Positions 31,920-36,136 of a stretch of 36,136 nucleotides of DNA are shown piece after piece. The notes under the pieces were generated by a model. It was not told the origin of the DNA. It did not search any database and saw nothing but the letters and a program-made list of their open reading frames with translations. The position numbers and the translations under genes were made by a program. The DNA is from Bacillus sp. (in: firmicutes). GTDB taxonomy: Bacteria > Bacillota > Clostridia > Lachnospirales > Lachnospiraceae. Where the stretch lies: contig JAMPCN010000021.1 of NCBI GenBank assembly GCA_023666125.1, positions 1-36,136 of the forward strand. The letters run 5' to 3'. Numbering within the stretch: the first letter of the stretch is position 1; every line of letters begins with the position of its first letter.

Positions 31920-34094
31920 ATGGCGGAAGAATTTAATACAGACGGTATGCTGGATATGTACCTGTTTGAGAACGGACAGTTATTAGAGCAGCTTCAGGAA
32001 ATGGTTCTCGACCAGAAAGATGCGGATAGCTTCGATGAAGACAGCATCAATGAGATATTCAGAACCATGCATACGATTAAAGGCTCTTCGGGCATTATGA
32101 TGTTCGACGAGATAACGGCTGTAGCGCACAAGCTTGAGGATGTTTTCTACTATCTGAGGGAATCCCATCCCGATAATGTACCGCATTTAGAGTTGGTGGA
32201 TCATGTATTGGAGGTAGAGGATTTTATCTCGGGCGAAATGGAAAAAATCCGCAATGGCGACCCGGCGGATGGCGAATCCGGCGAACTTGTTGCAAGCCTT
32301 GATGAATTCTTAGAGAAAATCAAAGGCGGCGGCAAGGGCGGTAAGAAAAAAGGAGAAGAACCGCCTGCCAATAAACATGAGGAGCCGAAGCAGTTTTATA
32401 TCGCTCCGGTTGCCACAAGCGCAAGCCACTTTTACAAAATTTATGTTTCCTTTTTCCCGGAAACGGAGATGGCCAATGTACATGCTTACAAAGTAGTATA
32501 TGCCTTAAAGGAAATTGCGGAGGATTTGCTATATTCTCCGGAGGATATCATTTCCGACCCGGATTGTGCGGAGATAATCCTGAAAGAAGGATTTAAGATT
32601 TTATTACAGGCACAGTGTAGCGAAGAAGATATCAGACGGATTGTCGGCGTCGGATACGATATCGACAAGGTAGACGTCTATGAGTGTAAGGCGGAGGAGT
32701 TTTTACAGGGATTTGATTTTGGCGAGCATGACGACGTCATTGCAGCCGCTCCGGTAATCGACCTTGATTCGAGCGTGGAAGAGATAGACGCGAGAACGCA
32801 GGACGGAGTAGCAGCCAAGGAAGAGAAGAAACCTGAAAAGCCTGCCATTGCGCCCGGTGACTTCGTTATCAAATCAAAAGAACCCGGTAAGCAGAAGAAA
32901 CTGGCAAAGGATAAGCCTAAGGGAGAGAAAGCTTCCTTTATCAGCGTAGACGTAAGAAAGATGGATCAGTTGATGGATTTGATTGGAGAACTTGTTATAT
33001 CAGAGTCCATGGTATTGCAAAGCTCCGATTTGAAAGTGCCGGGGTTAAACCTTGATAACTTTTACAAGGCGGCGGCGCAGTTGTCCAAAAACTCCACCGA
33101 CTTACAGAATGTTATTATGTCGATGCGAATGGTTCCGCTGGCCAATACGTTCCAGAAGATGAATCGTATCGTATTTGACGTTTCCAGAAAGCTGGGCAAG
33201 GATATCGAGTTTGTGATGGTTGGCGAACAGACCGAGGTGGATAAGAATATCATCGAGCATATTTCAGACCCGCTGATGCACATCGTCAGAAACTCCGTAG
33301 ACCATGGTATCGAAACCAAGGAGGAACGTTTAGAGAGCGGCAAGTCCGAAAAAGGAAAGGTTACGCTTTCGGCAAAGACGGAAGCCGGTAAGGTATGGAT
33401 AAGCGTAGAGGACGACGGTGCAGGCCTTGACAGGGAAAAGATTCTGGCGAAAGCGAGAAAGCAGGGACTTTTGGATGACAACAAGCCGGACAGCGCTTAT
33501 TCCGATAAGGAAGTATATCAGTTCATTACATTACCCGGTTTTTCCACGAACGAGGTTGTTACGGAAATTTCCGGCCGTGGCGTCGGCATGGATGTCGTAG
33601 TGCAGAATATCCAGGCAATCGGCGGTGCATTGGAGATTGAGAGCAAAAAGGGATTCGGCAGTATCATGAGTTTAAAGATACCGCTTACGCTTGCCATTAT
33701 AGACGGTATCGTCATGGAAATCGGAAATTCCTCTTTTGTCATGGAGACAGGCGCAATCAAAGAATTTGTCCGCGTAAAGGAAGATATGATGATTCACGAG
33801 CCGAATGGCGAGGAATACATTATGATACGCGGCGAGTGTTTCCCGGTGCTTCGTTTAGGTCAATGGTATGGATTGGAGAAATATAAGGAATCCGTAGAAG
33901 ATGGTGTTATGTTAATTCTGGAGGTAGAAGATAAAAAAGTTTGTCTTCTCGTCGATAAGCTGGTTGGCGAACAGGAAATCGTAGTAAAACCGATTCCTTC
34001 TTATATTAAGAAGGTGAAAGGATTATCCGGTTGTACGCAGCTTGGCGACGGAAGCATTGCTTTGATATTGGATGCTCCCGGATTGATAGAATAA
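31920..34094 (+). CDS. cheA: CheA, chemotaxis histidine kinase
   Basis: A 724-residue kinase with the full domain order. An HPt domain carries phosphorylated His51 in HTIKGSSG. A P2-like region (about 160-260, FYKIYVSFFPET onward) may bind CheY or CheB, joined by Lys/Glu-rich linkers. The dimerisation region has MDQLMDLIGELVISES. The ATP-binding domain has LMHIVRNSVDHGIE, EDDGAGLD and SGRGVGMDVV, and a CheW-like domain closes the protein (from about residue 595). AAAGGAG precedes ATG 31920. CheA would be controlled by receptors through CheW and pass phosphate to CheY and CheB. No receiver is fused to it. Confidence 0.96.
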   Translation: MAEEFNTDGMLDMYLFENGQLLEQLQEMVLDQKDADSFDEDSINEIFRTMHTIKGSSGIMMFDEITAVAHKLEDVFYYLRESHPDNVPHLELVDHVLEVEDFISGEMEKIRNGDPADGESGELVASLDEFLEKIKGGGKGGKKKGEEPPANKHEEPKQFYIAPVATSASHFYKIYVSFFPETEMANVHAYKVVYALKEIAEDLLYSPEDIISDPDCAEIILKEGFKILLQAQCSEEDIRRIVGVGYDIDKVDVYECKAEEFLQGFDFGEHDDVIAAAPVIDLDSSVEEIDARTQDGVAAKEEKKPEKPAIAPGDFVIKSKEPGKQKKLAKDKPKGEKASFISVDVRKMDQLMDLIGELVISESMVLQSSDLKVPGLNLDNFYKAAAQLSKNSTDLQNVIMSMRMVPLANTFQKMNRIVFDVSRKLGKDIEFVMVGEQTEVDKNIIEHISDPLMHIVRNSVDHGIETKEERLESGKSEKGKVTLSAKTEAGKVWISVEDDGAGLDREKILAKARKQGLLDDNKPDSAYSDKEVYQFITLPGFSTNEVVTEISGRGVGMDVVVQNIQAIGGALEIESKKGFGSIMSLKIPLTLAIIDGIVMEIGNSSFVMETGAIKEFVRVKEDMMIHEPNGEEYIMIRGECFPVLRLGQWYGLEKYKESVEDGVMLILEVEDKKVCLLVDKLVGEQEIVVKPIPSYIKKVKGLSGCTQLGDGSIALILDAPGLIE

Positions 34095-34121
34095 AATGAA
34101 GAGAAAGGAACGGTATATCGC

Positions 34122-34664
34122 ATGGAAGAGAGAAGTGAATTGAAAAGACAGGTTGAAGACGGCGCCGCTTCCAATGAGAGTGATACACAAAAGGGGAAGT
34201 ACATGACTTTTAAGTCCGGAAACGAGTACTTCGGACTGGGAATCCAATATGTTAGTGAGATTATTCAGTTACAGGCGATTACGGCAATCCCTGAGTCGGA
34301 AGATTATATCAAAGGTCTCATTAACTTAAGAGGAAAAGTCATTCCGGTTGTCGATGTGAGGCTGCGGTTCAAACAGGAACCGTTTGAGTACAACGATAGA
34401 ACCTGTATTATAGTCATAAACATAAAGTCCATGATGGTCGGGCTGATTGTTGAGAAGATAGCGGAGGTTGTGGAAATCAAAGAAGATAACATCCTGCCGC
34501 CCCCGAGCGTCGGCCGCAGCGACAAGGTGCAGAACAAATATGTTTATGGTATCGGTAAAGTTGGCGATGCAGTCAAACTGCTGTTAGACCCCGATAAGTT
34601 ATTAAACGATGAAGACTTATCAGTTGTGGAACAGGCAAGCGAAATAAATAATGATGAAGAATGA
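34122..34664 (+). CDS. cheW: CheW, receptor-kinase coupling protein
   Basis: A 180-residue coupling protein that links receptors to CheA. The CheW fold begins with KYMTFKSGNEYFGLGIQYV and includes the typical GLINLRGKVIPVVDVR and a conserved DKVQNKYVYGIGKVG region. A charged N-terminal extension of about 25 residues precedes the domain. ATG 34122 is preferred over in-frame ATG 34203, because the later start would remove part of the first strand, KYMTF, despite an AAAAGGGGAA upstream. The gene lies 27 bases after cheA and 12 before the receptor. Confidence 0.95.
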   Translation: MEERSELKRQVEDGAASNESDTQKGKYMTFKSGNEYFGLGIQYVSEIIQLQAITAIPESEDYIKGLINLRGKVIPVVDVRLRFKQEPFEYNDRTCIIVINIKSMMVGLIVEKIAEVVEIKEDNILPPPSVGRSDKVQNKYVYGIGKVGDAVKLLLDPDKLLNDEDLSVVEQASEINNDEE

Positions 34665-34676
34665 GAGGTATGAAAA

Positions 34677-36136
34677 ATGTTAAAAGACATGAAGATAAGA
34701 ACAAAATTAATATTAGGTTTTGCTATCCCGATTATACTTACGATTATCAATGTAGTAGTAAGCGTAATAGTGACCGATAAGGCGGTTGATACGATAACTT
34801 CCATGAATACGACAAGCGCGCAGCAGATTGAATCAGGTTTGGATCAGATGGTTGATGCAATCAGCGCATTGGATGAAGAAAATGTGGCGAATATAGAGGC
34901 AGTGCTTATGAAGATGGAGGACATCGACGAGGCGGAACGCAATTCAGTGATTGACGTCTTAGAGTCGGGTACGGCAAACAACATAGCAACGATGAAGAGC
35001 CATGGCGAGCAGATGAAAGCTTTTGTGGAAAGCGATAAGGCAAATCAGGTAGATTCTTTAGAGCAGAATATGAACATTGCTAATCTGGTTAGCATCGTCC
35101 TTTTAGTTGTTTCCGTTATTATTACGTTGATTATCGGCTTTGCATTGGTTAAAGTTATCGCAACATCCGTAAAACAGCTCTCCGATGCGGCAAAAGACAT
35201 TGCTCTTGGACGCGTCAACAACATCGAAATGACAAAACGCGGCAACGACGAGTTTGGTGAATTGATAGACGAATATACGAAAGTTATTGATAACATTAAA
35301 TATCAGGCAGGCGTGGCTGAGGAAGTATCTAACGGCAACCTGACAGTTTCCGTAAATCCGGCGTCCGCAGAGGATATGCTTGGCAACTCCCTTAAGAAAC
35401 TGGTAGAGGATAACCTTCATACATTATCCAATATCTCCGAGGCAGGTTCCCAGGTAACTATCAGCGCATCCCAGGTAGCAAGCGCATCCCAGGCATTGGC
35501 ACAGGGTTCTACGGAACAGGCAAGCGCAATCGAAGAGATTACGGCTTCTATTGATGAAATTGCAGAAAAGACCAAACAGAACGCAGAGCAGGCAAACGAG
35601 GCAGCTACCCTTGTTGCAAAGGCAATCGACGACGTAAAACGCGGTAACAGACAGATGCAGGATACGATGTCCGCTATGCAGGATATCAACAAGTCATCTG
35701 AAAATATTTCCAAGATTATTAAGACAATCGACGATATCGCATTCCAGACCAATATCCTTGCATTGAACGCAGCGGTTGAGGCAGCCAGAGCAGGCGAGGC
35801 TGGTAAGGGATTTGCAGTTGTAGCAGAAGAAGTTAGAAGCCTTGCGGCTAAGAGTGCGGCGGCGTCAGCAGAGACGGCTGATTTAATCGAAGATTCCATC
35901 GAGAAAGTAAGCTCCGGTTCCAAAATCGTGGATGATACATCCAAGGCAATGGAAGAGATTACAAGAGTCGTACAGGATAGTGAGATGATTATTAACGGTA
36001 TCGCAGAATCCTCCAACTATCAGGCAACGGCGGTTGCACAGATTGAGCAGGCGATTACGCAGGTATCTCAGGTTGTACAGACCAACTCCGCTACGAGTGA
36101 AGAGTGTGCGGCGGCAAGTGAAGAACTTTCCAACCA
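34677..36136 (+). CDS. Methyl-accepting chemotaxis protein (cut at the window end)
   Basis: The frame is open from ATG 34677 (GAGAGG upstream) to the end, 486 codons, so the C-terminus is missing. A first membrane helix (about residues 10-32) and second (133-157) enclose an outer region of only about 100 residues, acidic and probably helical, too small for the usual Cache sensor. HAMP regions follow (about 158-210 and a second HAMP-like stretch to 250). The cytoplasmic signalling tip has [19 protein letters not shown] and [15 protein letters not shown], which contact CheA and CheW. AGCGCATCCCAGG is repeated at 35463 and 35481, reflecting the coiled-coil pattern. ATG 34670 is in another frame and rejected. 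It is the last gene of the run in this window and the probable partner of the cheW and cheA products. Confidence 0.92.
   Translation, partial: MLKDMKIRTKLILGFAIPIILTIINVVVSVIVTDKAVDTITSMNTTSAQQIESGLDQMVDAISALDEENVANIEAVLMKMEDIDEAERNSVIDVLESGTANNIATMKSHGEQMKAFVESDKANQVDSLEQNMNIANLVSIVLLVVSVIITLIIGFALVKVIATSVKQLSDAAKDIALGRVNNIEMTKRGNDEFGELIDEYTKVIDNIKYQAGVAEEVSNGNLTVSVNPASAEDMLGNSLKKLVEDNLHTLSNISEAGSQVTISASQVASASQALAQGSTEQASAIEEITASIDEIAEKTKQNAEQANEAATLVAKAIDDVKRGNRQMQDTMSAMQDINKSSENISKIIKTIDDIAFQTNILALNAAVEAARAGEAGKGFAVVAEEVRSLAAKSAAASAETADLIEDSIEKVSSGSKIVDDTSKAMEEITRVVQDSEMIINGIAESSNYQATAVAQIEQAITQVSQVVQTNSATSEECAAASEELSN

Noticed and set aside
34203-34664. Later CheW start with its own purine-rich site
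   Set aside because: It would delete part of the first strand KYMTF of the CheW fold.

Overview
The window looks like a chromosomal segment from an anaerobic, Gram-positive gut Clostridium relative, most likely Lachnospiraceae. This is inferred from AGGAGG-type ribosome binding sites, an LplB/YtcP-type sugar importer with no ATPase gene of its own, a Csp-like subtilase, a clostridial-style chemosensory operon and moderate GC with AT-rich intergenic DNA. No tRNA, rRNA, CRISPR array, transposase or phage gene was seen.

Region 1 (1-5332) is copper handling plus a protease. A strong leftward promoter (79-114) exits the window. A rightward promoter carrying two CsoR-type operators drives csoR and a copper P1B ATPase. 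The ATPase ends in a CopZ-like metal-binding domain, joined through a linker encoded by six 15-bp repeats, and that domain has its own good internal ribosome binding site and ATG. Next is a 287-bp gap with an elaborately structured, probably transcribed element (15-bp perfect closing stem, several hairpins, a possible alternative pairing), followed by a complete Csp-like S8 protease without a signal peptide.

Region 2 (5384-10280) holds an NhaC antiporter, an unrecognised anchored or secreted protein, a D-Ala-D-Ala carboxypeptidase, an AT-rich orphan gene with its own consensus promoter, an XRE regulator and a bidirectional terminator.

Region 3 (10309-22604) is a Gram-positive glycan utilisation locus. 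It contains an AraC regulator and GH31 alpha-xylosidase (leftward), two permeases, a lipoprotein sugar binder and a GH3 enzyme (rightward), and a convergent GH42 beta-galactosidase. The enzymes lack secretion signals, so oligosaccharides are probably imported and trimmed inside the cell. The enzyme set fits xyloglucan oligosaccharides (inference). Notable details are a 10-G tract that sets the AraC reading frame at its 3' end, a 10+10 bp inverted repeat 43 bp apart over the transporter promoter, and 3' ends of GH3 and GH42 that overlap by 9 bp.

Region 4 (22735-36136) is signal transduction. It has a large cytoplasmic hybrid histidine kinase, an intact HD-GYP response regulator, a terminator, and then one tightly packed gene run: PAS histidine kinase, degenerate HD-GYP response regulator, cheR, cheB, cheY, cheA, cheW and a methyl-accepting chemotaxis protein cut by the window end. 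Placing two-component and c-di-GMP-type proteins in front of a complete chemosensory set suggests one integrated pathway, and the paired intact and decayed HD-GYP proteins are its most unusual feature.
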